Below the pieces are notes generated by a model, which saw nothing but the letters and a program-made list of their open reading frames with translations, was not told the DNA's origin and did not search any database. A stretch of DNA of 8,730 nucleotides, from assembly GCA_029560455.1 (NCBI GenBank), contig JAKQKW010000315.1, positions 1 to 8,730 on the forward strand, read 5' to 3'. Positions 1 to 6,168 of the stretch are shown piece by piece. The position numbers and the translations under genes were made by a program. Origin of the DNA: Candidatus Rifleibacteriota bacterium (lineage in GTDB: Bacteria; Riflebacteria; Ozemobacteria; Ozemobacterales; Ozemobacteraceae). Within the stretch, counting starts at the first letter, position 1, and every line of letters starts with the position of its first letter.

Positions 1-2
1 CT

Positions 3-104
3 ACTGGCGACACTTCTTTTAAGCCTTATTACAGCGGTTCTGGAAGTAGTTTCAGTGCCAGAATCAACTCTATGCTTAAGCATGGCCTGATCAGGGCGGA
101 ATAG
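3..104 (+). CDS. C-terminal end of an unidentified protein (5' truncated by window edge)
   Basis: An open frame enters at the left edge and ends at TAG 102-104. It encodes about 33 residues, rich in Ser, Gly and Tyr at first and ending in a short basic/amphipathic stretch (ARINSMLKHGLIRAE). The frame is chosen because its stop lies about 28 bases before a strong terminator and its composition is ordinary for a soluble protein tail. A second open frame (1-90, ending TGA) gives a Leu/Val-rich peptide and cannot be excluded. The visible piece is too short to assign a family. Confidence 0.45.
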   Translation, partial: TGDTSFKPYYSGSGSSFSARINSMLKHGLIRAE

Positions 105-131
105 ATTGAGACCGTCGCAATAGAGCGCGAC

Positions 132-175
132 AAGAGAGCCCCCGCAGAAACATCTGCGGGGGCTCTCTTTTTTTT
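132..175 (+). terminator. Strong rho-independent terminator of the upstream gene
   Basis: Bases 132-148 pair perfectly with 153-169: a 17-bp stem with a GC-rich core (CCCCCGCAG / CTGCGGGGG) and a 4-base loop. The 3' side runs into an unbroken T tract reaching 175. Placement just after the stop at 102-104 fits termination of the gene entering from the left. The A-rich base of the 5' arm is too short to make a good terminator on the other strand. Confidence 0.93.
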
Positions 176-321
176 CACAATTATTCGCAAAAATGTATTG
201 TTTTCGGAAAAAATATGAGAAAATTGTTTGTGGAAATGAGAGATTAGTAGTCGTATTTTATAGATAAATATTTATTTATCAATTGCAAATTGCTTATTTT
301 GAGAGGGTATTGTGCTATGTT

Positions 322-350
322 TTTAAATAAAAAATAATTTTTTATTTAAA
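322..350. repeat. Perfect 13-bp AT-only inverted repeat
   Basis: TTTAAATAAAAAA (322-334) is followed by TAA and then its exact reverse complement, TTTTTTATTTAAA (338-350). The element contains only A and T. It could be a protein-binding or DNA-bending site. It is too AT-rich to act as a normal intrinsic terminator. In a very AT-rich stretch some inverted repeats arise by chance, but 13 of 13 pairs with a 3-base centre is striking. Confidence 0.75.
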
Positions 351-384
351 TTTGTGGCAGGCGGGCGGTTTTTGCTGTAAATAA

Positions 385-413
385 TTGTGAAAGTTTATAA
401 ATTAAAATTTAAA
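385..413 (+). promoter_or_regulatory. Weak possible promoter upstream of the GTT repeat
   Basis: TTGTGA (385-390) and TTTAAA (408-413) are separated by 17 bases and each match the sigma-70 consensus at 4 of 6 positions. An alternative -10, TATAAA at 396-401, lies 18 bases after TTGCTG (372-377). Either would start a transcript just before the GGAGG at 432-436. AT-rich DNA yields such matches by chance, so this is only a candidate. Confidence 0.2.
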
Positions 414-440
414 ACTGCTAATGGGAGAATTGGAGGATTC

Positions 441-646
<206 letters not shown>

Positions 647-661
647 TTACTGCCAGGTATG

Positions 662-695
662 AATTTTGAAATCGGCATGGCAATTTTAAAATCGG
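662..695. repeat. Direct repeat of 14 bp spaced by 20 bp
   Basis: AATTTTGAAATCGG (662-675) recurs as AATTTTAAAATCGG (682-695) with one mismatch. The start-to-start distance is exactly 20 bp, close to two helical turns, so both copies would face the same side of the DNA. This is compatible with a tandem operator or a small local duplication. No promoter next to it is clear. Confidence 0.5.
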
Positions 696-1017
696 ACCTG
701 TCTTGCGCTGAATCAAAATCCTGTTTCTTGGTCTGTTTATATGGCACCTCTTTTGGAAATGTTCTCGGTGTTGAGCAAACTCGCTCGGTAACGGGTGGGA
801 TTTTTTTTTGCTCCACACATCATGTGTCCACTTCAAAATAAAGATTGCTTTGATCCTGATCGCCCAAAAAATTGAATGAGCCGGCAGACTTTGTCGCGGC
901 AACGATGGAAAGACTACAGGTAATGGTCTGGCGAGCTGCCAGGCTTAAAAATTAAGGATGGGGTAAAAAAATATATGAAAAAATGATAATAAGCGTGGGC
1001 TGGTTTCAATCGATGTG

Positions 1018-1058
1018 CTCCGGCGGAGGTTATCTCCGCTGCAGGCCTTTTCGGAGGC
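1018..1058 (+). other. Cluster of alternating complementary pentamers (possible structured RNA)
   Basis: CTCCG (1018-1022), CGGAG (1024-1028), CTCCG (1034-1038) and CGGAG (1052-1056) alternate within 39 bases. One fold pairs 1021-1028 with 1034-1041 (8 pairs including one G-U, 5-base loop). GCCT/AGGC (1045-1048 with 1055-1058) can form a second small stem. An exclusive alternative pairs 1034-1038 with 1052-1056. Such switching is typical of attenuators, but the element lies upstream of the promoter predicted for the next gene. If transcribed it would belong to another RNA. I do not recognise a known riboswitch class. Confidence 0.3.
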
Positions 1059-1149
1059 TGTGCTTGTCGTTATGTTCAGATGACTGGTAAGTCATGTTTG
1101 AAGATGAATTAATTATTCAATTATCACTTATCTGATATGTTATGCGCTG

Positions 1150-1178
1150 TTGTTTTTGCTGGCTGGACAGTTTATAAT
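1150..1178 (+). promoter_or_regulatory. Predicted sigma-70-type promoter of the cysteine-rich gene/psuG operon
   Basis: A perfect TATAAT -10 box lies at 1173-1178. TTGTTT at 1150-1155 is a weak -35 (matching TTG only) at the optimal 17-base spacing. Transcription would start near 1185, leaving a leader of about 25 bases before ATG 1211. This is the best promoter match I see in the left third of the window. Confidence 0.55.
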
Positions 1179-1210
1179 TAAAAAACCTTAGAAAAGACGG
1201 ATTGCTGGAA

Positions 1211-1648
1211 ATGCTGACTGTTGATGGCAGAAAGGTTATTCTGATGGGTTTCGGGGAGTCTGACGACCCCATGCCTGATCGTGTACAATATACCAGATTC
1301 AGGGTTTTTGCCGGAGAATGTCAGAAGTGCAGTTGTCCTGGCAGAAAGCTTTTGTCTTTGGGTACCGATCTGGTTATTGTTTGCGATGCCTGCGGAGACT
1401 CTCAGTCAACAAGTCTGCACACAGATGACCTGCCGGAAGTAACCTATATCTACTGGTGTAATTCCTCTTATTTTTCAACTGACGATGTCGTTCTGTCGGC
1501 AGAGGATGAAAAAAAGATTGAAGAATTTGTTGGGCAGGTAGATGATTATGAACCGCCACACTGGGCCGTGATGATTGTTGGTGGCAGGTGCAGCAGCAGT
1601 GATCTTTGTCAGCGGTTAAGCTGCCCTTACCTGAAAAAATCTCAATAA
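1211..1648 (+). CDS. Cysteine-rich hypothetical protein, possible zinc-ribbon
   Basis: This 145-residue protein is not one I recognise. From ATG 1211 it has two cysteine pairs, C37-x2-C40 (with C42) and C58-x2-C61, about 20 residues apart. That layout fits a zinc ribbon of two knuckles. The second half is acidic (many Asp/Glu at residues 70-115), and a further cluster lies near the C-terminus (C127, C133, C138). No signal peptide or membrane span is evident, so it is probably cytoplasmic. The frame is also open from TTG 1202. ATG 1211 is preferred because it is a standard codon and a weak AGACGG motif (1195-1200) lies 10 bases upstream. Its TAA (1646-1648) is immediately before psuG with only 12 bases to the preferred psuG start, so the two are probably co-transcribed and translationally coupled. 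A link to pseudouridine metabolism is inferred from position only. Confidence 0.72.
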   Translation: MLTVDGRKVILMGFGESDDPMPDRVQYTRFRVFAGECQKCSCPGRKLLSLGTDLVIVCDACGDSQSTSLHTDDLPEVTYIYWCNSSYFSTDDVVLSAEDEKKIEEFVGQVDDYEPPHWAVMIVGGRCSSSDLCQRLSCPYLKKSQ

Positions 1649-1650
1649 AT

Positions 1651-1654
1651 GGAG
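1651..1654 (+). promoter_or_regulatory. psuG ribosome binding site that decides its start
   Basis: GGAG at 1651-1654 is spaced 6 bases from ATG 1661, an ideal distance. The earlier in-frame ATG at 1649 shares its G with this motif and has only AT-rich sequence without a Shine-Dalgarno upstream. The site sits just after the stop of the preceding gene, which suits reinitiation by terminating ribosomes. Confidence 0.6.
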
Positions 1655-1660
1655 CCGGAA

Positions 1661-2581
1661 ATGCAGTTCAGAGAAATGGTCATAAAAAAAGAGGTCAGAG
1701 ACGCTCTTGCACGAAACCAGGCAGTTGTTGCACTGGAGTCCACAATTATTTCGCACGGCATGCCGTATCCGCAAAATGTCGAAACGGCAAAGCTTCTTGA
1801 AAAGACTGTGCGGGAAAATGGCGGTGTTCCAGCTACCATTGCCATAATCAGCGGAGTGATAAAAGTGGGCCTGGATAGTCAGGATCTTGAATTTCTCGGT
1901 ACTTCAAAAGACATCAGAAAGGCTTCCCGGCGAGATCTTCCGGGCGTTGTTGCCCTCAAACAAAGTGCTGCCACAACCGTTTCAGCGACCATGATCTGTG
2001 CTCATCTGGCTGGAATTCGTTTTTTTGCGACCGGCGGTATTGGGGGAGTACATCGTGGCGCCAGCGAAACTTTCGATATTTCGGCCGATCTTCCGGAGTT
2101 CGTGCATACGCCGGTAATGGTGGTCTGTGCCGGTGCAAAGGCAATTCTCGATATTCCTCTCACCATGGAATATCTTGAAACTCTTGGGGTGCCGGTGCTT
2201 GGTTATCGTACAGAGGAAATGCCGGCTTTTTACTATCGTTCGAGTGGAGTGAGAGTGCCGCAAAGGGTCGAAAATGCCGGCGAAGCTGCTGCGATTTTTT
2301 ACCAGGCTCAGGCGATGGGATACAGGGGTGGAATTCTGATCGGTAACCCGGTTCCCGAAAATGCCGCTCTTGACCGGGAAAAAATTGAGAGTTGTATTGG
2401 CAGGGCTCTTGAAGAAGCTGCGAAAAAAGGGATAACTGGCCAGGCAGTGACCCCTTTTCTACTGGGAAAATTAAACGAAATCACTGCTGGAGAAAGCCTC
2501 AAAACCAATATTGAACTGGTTAAGAATAACGCCAGCGTGTGCACGCAGATTGCTGTCGAATTTGCGAAAATTCAATCCTGA
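1661..2581 (+). CDS. psuG: Pseudouridine-5'-phosphate glycosidase
   Basis: PsuG cleaves the C-C glycosidic bond of pseudouridine 5'-phosphate to uracil and ribose 5-phosphate (reversibly) in the cytoplasm, the second step of pseudouridine salvage after the kinase PsuK. The 306-residue product closely follows E. coli PsuG (YeiN) as I remember it. It has VALESTIISHGMPYPQN near residues 23-39, SRRDLP at 89-94, FATGGIGGVHRGA near 122-134, FDISADL at 138-144 and VVCAGAKAILD near 154-164. Residues corresponding to the known catalytic set are present: Glu26 (E31 in E. coli), Lys87 (K93) and Lys160 (K166, the Schiff-base lysine). Asp143 is at the metal-binding position (D149), and the C-terminal SLKTNIELVKNNA carries the conserved Asn. 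Length is normal. No psuK or nucleoside transporter is in the window. A start at 1649 would add four residues. Confidence 0.97.
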   Translation: MQFREMVIKKEVRDALARNQAVVALESTIISHGMPYPQNVETAKLLEKTVRENGGVPATIAIISGVIKVGLDSQDLEFLGTSKDIRKASRRDLPGVVALKQSAATTVSATMICAHLAGIRFFATGGIGGVHRGASETFDISADLPEFVHTPVMVVCAGAKAILDIPLTMEYLETLGVPVLGYRTEEMPAFYYRSSGVRVPQRVENAGEAAAIFYQAQAMGYRGGILIGNPVPENAALDREKIESCIGRALEEAAKKGITGQAVTPFLLGKLNEITAGESLKTNIELVKNNASVCTQIAVEFAKIQS

Positions 2582-3426
2582 TCGATTTTTTTGACGACAA
2601 CTGATTTTGCCAGGATGTCATGCCATGTCTGGCCGTTTTCGTCAAAGAGGCCCCAGAAAAAACCGAGTCCGAGAAGCATCAGCGAAAGCATTCGGCAGGG
2701 AAGTTCCCGAAAAATGACCTGGAGTATTCCTGCCTGATTGCCTTTGAGAGAATTCATGAGAAAAAGGCCGGTGGCGCGTTTGCCCGGAGAAGATCCGGTC
2801 AGGAGGAACGCTGTGTAAAAGGTGATTATTGCTATGGCAATCTGGTATGGTGCCATGGCGCTGAAATACATCTCTGAAAGCATCACCGGTATTGCCAGAA
2901 TTGAGGCATCAATAATGACTGCTGCCACGCGTCTCGGCAGGGGGGCTTTTTGCCAGGCGGGATTTTGCATCAGAGATCCGCACCAGATGCAGAACATGGA
3001 TTCATAGCTGTGTTTGCCGCAGTTGCGACAGGTATGGTTCTCGAACGAAGCCTGGCAGAAAGGGCATTCGCGAGAATCCGGGGGGATGTTTTCTGTACAG
3101 AACGGACAGATTTTGAAACCGTTGGAACTGTCGACGGAACTGGTTTCACACGCTTCAGGTTTTAACAGGTGTCTGATTACCGGTTGAGAGGTCAGGAACT
3201 CAAACGAGAATTTGCCGGGAAACTGAGATTCAAGTTTTCTGCAGATTGCTCTGACCTGAATGGCCATATTTACATCAAGACCGGTTTCGAGCACCTTGAG
3301 AATATTGTAGACCTGGTCGGCATTTTTTTCTGAGATTTCCAGGCGCGCCAGCTCGTCGACACATTCCTTTCTATCTTCGTGAGAAAGGTGGTCGAAGAGA
3401 TCCCGCAGTGTTTCTGCATCCAACAT
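2572..3426 (-). CDS. Double zinc-ribbon RDD-family membrane protein
   Basis: This 284-residue protein has three parts. Residues 1-100 are a charged, helical, soluble region with no family I can name. Residues 107-149 hold two tandem zinc knuckle pairs: C107/C110 with C121/C124, and C133/C136 with C146/C149. Residues about 163-280 form an RDD-type membrane domain. It begins with the arginine-rich PRRVAAVIIDA (Arg165/166, Asp173), has hydrophobic spans near 168-189, 193-212 and 243-261, contains the typical SPGKRATGL loop (213-221), and ends with an Asp/His region (WHD, 268-270). RDD proteins are poorly characterised; some have been implicated in ion transport. The start ATG (3424-3426) has GGGGA 7 bases upstream on the minus strand. 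Its stop overlaps the 3' end of psuG tail to tail by 10 bp. Confidence 0.88.
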   Translation of the reverse strand: MLDAETLRDLFDHLSHEDRKECVDELARLEISEKNADQVYNILKVLETGLDVNMAIQVRAICRKLESQFPGKFSFEFLTSQPVIRHLLKPEACETSSVDSSNGFKICPFCTENIPPDSRECPFCQASFENHTCRNCGKHSYESMFCIWCGSLMQNPAWQKAPLPRRVAAVIIDASILAIPVMLSEMYFSAMAPYQIAIAIITFYTAFLLTGSSPGKRATGLFLMNSLKGNQAGILQVIFRELPCRMLSLMLLGLGFFWGLFDENGQTWHDILAKSVVVKKIDQD

Positions 3427-3620
3427 GATATTTTCCCCGCGCCGTTTACTTCGTCCTGTGCTGACAGAGGCTTCAGATCTGTTTATTATTGAGCCGGCCA
3501 GCCGCAGGTTTCACGTATCAAACTACCCTGACTAATTTTATACGAAATATGTTATTCTGCCAAGAGAAATTTTCAGTTGGCAGAATTGATTGCTGCTGGC
3601 TGTTTTTATTGAGGTAAAAC
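3427..3620. other. Divergent intergenic region
   Basis: These 194 bases separate the minus-strand RDD gene from the rightward pair beginning at 3621 and should carry promoters for both. Rightward candidates are poor: CTGACT (3528-3533) with TATTCT (3553-3558) gives a 19-base spacer. The chief feature is the dyad at 3554-3586. No small ORF or terminator is evident. Confidence 0.5.
3554..3586. promoter_or_regulatory. 33-bp dyad (operator or leader hairpin) before the 3621 gene
   Basis: ATTCTGCCAA (3554-3563) is repeated as its exact reverse complement TTGGCAGAAT (3577-3586). Inside, GAAA and TTTC (3566-3569, 3571-3574) are symmetric about the same centre, base 3570, with two mismatched positions between. 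The dyad ends 34 bases before the GTG start. It overlaps a possible -10 (TATTCT, 3553-3558). It could be a repressor operator, or an RNA hairpin in the leader of the downstream pair. There is no T tract after it, so it is not an intrinsic terminator. Confidence 0.65.
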
Positions 3621-4007
3621 GTGCAGGAAAGAATACGCAGTGCGCTTCTGACAATACTCCAGAATTCTGGAGATGACTGGTTTATCATTATTGAAGAACC
3701 ACAACATGAAAAGTTCGTTCAATTTGCTTTTGATGAGTCTTCAGGTCTGTTTTTCGATCTTCCCTTTCAGGCTTTGACGAAAGAGGAACTGGAAAGGGCC
3801 CGGCGTCTTTTTGCTGAACTTTCGATCGATTCACAAAAAGCGCCTGTACTCGATCAGCCTGGCGGCAAAGAAATAGGGCAACAGGAGTCTTTTAACCACC
3901 ATGTCGGTCGTGATATAGATCAGGCGGTAAATCTCGCATACAGTGTTTTTAAAGAAGTTTATGCCTTGCATGATTCTGCCGGACTTGATGTAACCATCAT
4001 GCGATGA
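3621..4007 (+). CDS. Small hypothetical protein, possibly TY-Chap/YbjN-like
   Basis: The product has 128 residues and no signal peptide or membrane span. Residues 1-70 alternate amphipathic helix (LLTILQNSG) and short hydrophobic strands (WFIIIEE, FVQFAFDES, LFFDLP), then a charged helix (EELERARRLFAEL). Residues about 96-120 form another helix (GRDIDQAVNLAYSVFKEVYAL). This layout, with the FVQFA strand, recalls the type III secretion chaperone-like fold of YbjN/TY-Chap proteins. That match is by pattern only and is tentative. The GTG start is supported by GAGG at 3611-3614. Its stop TGA (4005-4007) overlaps the ribosome binding site of the next gene, and the next ATG is 10 bases on. The two products are therefore probably made together, and this protein may serve the membrane protein that follows. 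Confidence 0.75.
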   Translation: MQERIRSALLTILQNSGDDWFIIIEEPQHEKFVQFAFDESSGLFFDLPFQALTKEELERARRLFAELSIDSQKAPVLDQPGGKEIGQQESFNHHVGRDIDQAVNLAYSVFKEVYALHDSAGLDVTIMR

Positions 4008-4017
4008 GGGAAATAAA

Positions 4018-5181
4018 ATGAGCAGCAGCGGACAAAACCAGGAAAGTCTTGTGGCATGCCGATTCTGCCGCAGTGAGATTCCCTTTTCGGCTTTGAAATG
4101 TCGCCATTGCCGTGAATGGCTTGGGGACAGAAACGAGAGTCAGTCTTCTGTTCTTTCGCAACGGGCCGGCAATGATACTGGCAGTGGCGATACCACTCTG
4201 GCACATTTGCCTCCGGCATCTTTTCAGAGTCGTCTGGCAGCGCAGGTAAATTTTGTCGGCTACTGGATGTTTTACTTCATCCTGAGCATGATTCTTTATT
4301 TCAGTATTTCGATTTACTGGACTTTCGGCGAGGAAGACCGGATTTTTCTCGTGTCGTTTTTTCTGAACGCCATGCAGATGTTCTTTTCTTCGGCCGGACT
4401 TGTCTGGTTTGAGAAGCTTCTAGACCGTTTCAGAAACGAAATTCCGGTAATTACAGGCTGGTCGAGAGAGAGAAGCGAGAGTTATTATCTCGCAGCCCGC
4501 GAACGCATTTTTTCATCGCCCCTGCCCATTGCGATCGGTTTAACTATCTGTACAATTGCGGTTTTTGGTGATCGCTATATTATCGGTACCCCGTTCGAGA
4601 GTTCGGGTGGCGAGCTTGCTTATCTGGCATACGAATTTTGTTTTCTCTTCTGGTCAGCCTCTGCGATTGTCTATTTTATCAAATTTGCAATGTTCATAAG
4701 AGAATTCGGAGATCTTGACCTGCGCATTCTTATCATTCAGGAAGAAAACTCAGGCATTCGACTGCTGGGCAAGTTTATTCTGCAGACGACACTGTTTGCC
4801 GTCATTCCCTATGTCTGCAGCATCGTTGCACGGCATATCGGCGGCTGGAACTTCGGTTCACTGCTGGCGGTATGGTTCGGGATGTTCGGAGTGGCGATTC
4901 TTTTTTATCTTTTCTGGCCGATTTATAACATTCATCGAGCCATGATCCGTGAGAAGGATTGCAAGCTGAACCTTATTTCGCATGAGCTCAATGAACTGCT
5001 CTCCGGTAGAAGCCTTGACCACGACAAGATTCACAAGCTGCGCAACCTGATGGAAATTCGAACGCATCTGCACGACATCAATACCTGGCCATTTGACATG
5101 AACAAGGTAATTGGTCTGCTGTCGGCAGTTATAATACCTATGGCTTCGATTCTGATTGATCGGATGCTTTCGAGCAAATAA
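4018..5181 (+). CDS. Zinc-ribbon polytopic membrane protein, unknown function
   Basis: This 387-residue protein opens with a single zinc ribbon (C14-x2-C17 and C28-x2-C31). A low-complexity Ser/Gly linker follows (about 38-65), then seven likely membrane spans near 80-101, 108-130, 169-187, 202-226, 250-270, 279-302 and 364-383. A cytoplasmic-looking charged stretch (308-355, rich in Lys, Glu, His) precedes the last span, which follows an NTWPFD motif (355-360). I do not recognise the family. The ribbon presumably lies in the cytoplasm; whether it binds nucleic acid, protein or simply zinc is unknown. The start is supported by GAGGG (4006-4010), shared with the stop of the previous gene. The gene ends 2 bp from the convergent metal transporter gene, with no terminator in between. 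Confidence 0.85.
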   Translation: MSSSGQNQESLVACRFCRSEIPFSALKCRHCREWLGDRNESQSSVLSQRAGNDTGSGDTTLAHLPPASFQSRLAAQVNFVGYWMFYFILSMILYFSISIYWTFGEEDRIFLVSFFLNAMQMFFSSAGLVWFEKLLDRFRNEIPVITGWSRERSESYYLAARERIFSSPLPIAIGLTICTIAVFGDRYIIGTPFESSGGELAYLAYEFCFLFWSASAIVYFIKFAMFIREFGDLDLRILIIQEENSGIRLLGKFILQTTLFAVIPYVCSIVARHIGGWNFGSLLAVWFGMFGVAILFYLFWPIYNIHRAMIREKDCKLNLISHELNELLSGRSLDHDKIHKLRNLMEIRTHLHDINTWPFDMNKVIGLLSAVIIPMASILIDRMLSSK

Positions 5182-5183
5182 GT

Positions 5184-6014
5184 TCAGGAAAACATCAGCA
5201 GGCTGAGGGCCATGACTATCATGCCTGAAACTACACCATAGGTGCACAGGTGGTGTTCGCCGTATTTTTCGGCGGCGGGCAGCAGCTGGTCAAGTGAAAT
5301 GAAGACCATGATGCCAGCGACTCCGGCAAACAGCAGCCCGAACATGGTGTCGTTGAAAAACGGCATCAGAACGAAATAACCGAAAATTGCGCCGACCGGT
5401 TCTGACATGCCCGAAAGAAATGAATACATAAAGGCTTTGCGGCGGCTGCCGGTTGAGTAGTAGATCGGCACCGATACCGCGATTCCTTCAGGGATGTTGT
5501 GAATTGCTATGGCGAAGGCGATGCTGACGCCAAGGGTTGGGTCCTGGAGGGCGGCAGTGAAGGTTGCAAGACCTTCTGGAAAGTTGTGGATCGCGATGGC
5601 GAGGGCTGAGAAGATACCCATGCGGTGCAGGCTGGCTGTATCCGGTTTCTTGACCGTGCCGTTCTTTTCAGGGTTGCGTTCCAGTTCGCTGACTTCATGC
5701 GCTTCGTGCGGGTTTTCGAATTCAGGAACCAGCTTGTCGATCAGGGTGATCAGGAACATGCCGCAGAAAAAGGCGATCGTGGTATACCAGTAACCCCTGG
5801 TCGGCCCGACTGCCGCGACCAGTGAGTCTTTCGCCTTGACAAAAATTTCGATCATCGACACGTAGATCATAACCCCGGCTGAGAAACCGAGAGCTACGGC
5901 AAGAAAGCGTTTACTGGTTTTTTTTGAAAGAAAGGCGAGCAGGCTGCCAATGCCGGTGGCCAGACCGGCCAGCATGGTCAGCATGAAGGCGGGGAAAAGA
6001 TTGTCTGCGTACAT
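5184..6014 (-). CDS. zupT: ZIP-family divalent metal transporter (ZupT type)
   Basis: ZIP permeases import Zn2+ and often Fe2+, Mn2+ or Co2+ across the inner membrane. The 276-residue product has about eight hydrophobic spans. It carries the two metal-site signatures of the family, AIHNFPEG (residues 141-148) and AIHNIPEG (170-177), in adjacent helices, plus the conserved SEPVGA (204-209) and DQLLPAA (242-248). A hydrophilic loop near residues 96-130 has His103 and His106 and many acidic residues, as the variable loop of ZIPs often does. A C-terminal GEHH (252-255) is typical of ZupT. Length is close to that of ZupT (about 257) apart from the loop. The start ATG (6012-6014) has GGAG 5 bases upstream on the minus strand. 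The metal cannot be told from sequence. It is divergent from the phosphoesterase gene across a 154-bp gap with no clear Zur or Fur box. Confidence 0.95.
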   Translation of the reverse strand: MYADNLFPAFMLTMLAGLATGIGSLLAFLSKKTSKRFLAVALGFSAGVMIYVSMIEIFVKAKDSLVAAVGPTRGYWYTTIAFFCGMFLITLIDKLVPEFENPHEAHEVSELERNPEKNGTVKKPDTASLHRMGIFSALAIAIHNFPEGLATFTAALQDPTLGVSIAFAIAIHNIPEGIAVSVPIYYSTGSRRKAFMYSFLSGMSEPVGAIFGYFVLMPFFNDTMFGLLFAGVAGIMVFISLDQLLPAAEKYGEHHLCTYGVVSGMIVMALSLLMFS

Positions 6015-6168
6015 TTTGTCTCCGTATTGTGGCGATTTTTTCGCAAGGGTAGGAAATTTTTCGTAAAAGGGTTATATTTAAGTTAGAGGAACCGGGAGGC
6101 AATTATACTATAAACAGCATTGTGCTGCAGCAATATCTGCATCTGCCTCAGTTTAAAGGAGAGGTGCA
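6015..6168. promoter_or_regulatory. Divergent promoter region between the ZIP gene and the phosphoesterase gene
   Basis: Both flanking genes must be expressed from these 154 bases. Rightward, TATACT at 6104-6109 is a good -10 with no recognisable -35 at the right distance. Leftward candidates are weaker. I see no convincing metal-responsive operator palindrome. The phosphoesterase ribosome binding site AAGGAG lies at 6156-6161. Confidence 0.4.

Noticed and set aside
1..90. Leu/Val-rich alternative frame at the left edge
   Set aside because: It cannot be excluded, but the frame ending at 104 has a more ordinary composition and lies closer to the terminator.
1021..1058. Hairpin considered as an intrinsic terminator
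   Set aside because: Only three to four T residues follow either stem, and there is no gene immediately upstream to terminate.
2586..2592. T7 run after the psuG stop as a terminator
   Set aside because: The only preceding stem is about four A/T-rich pairs, too weak to act as an intrinsic terminator.
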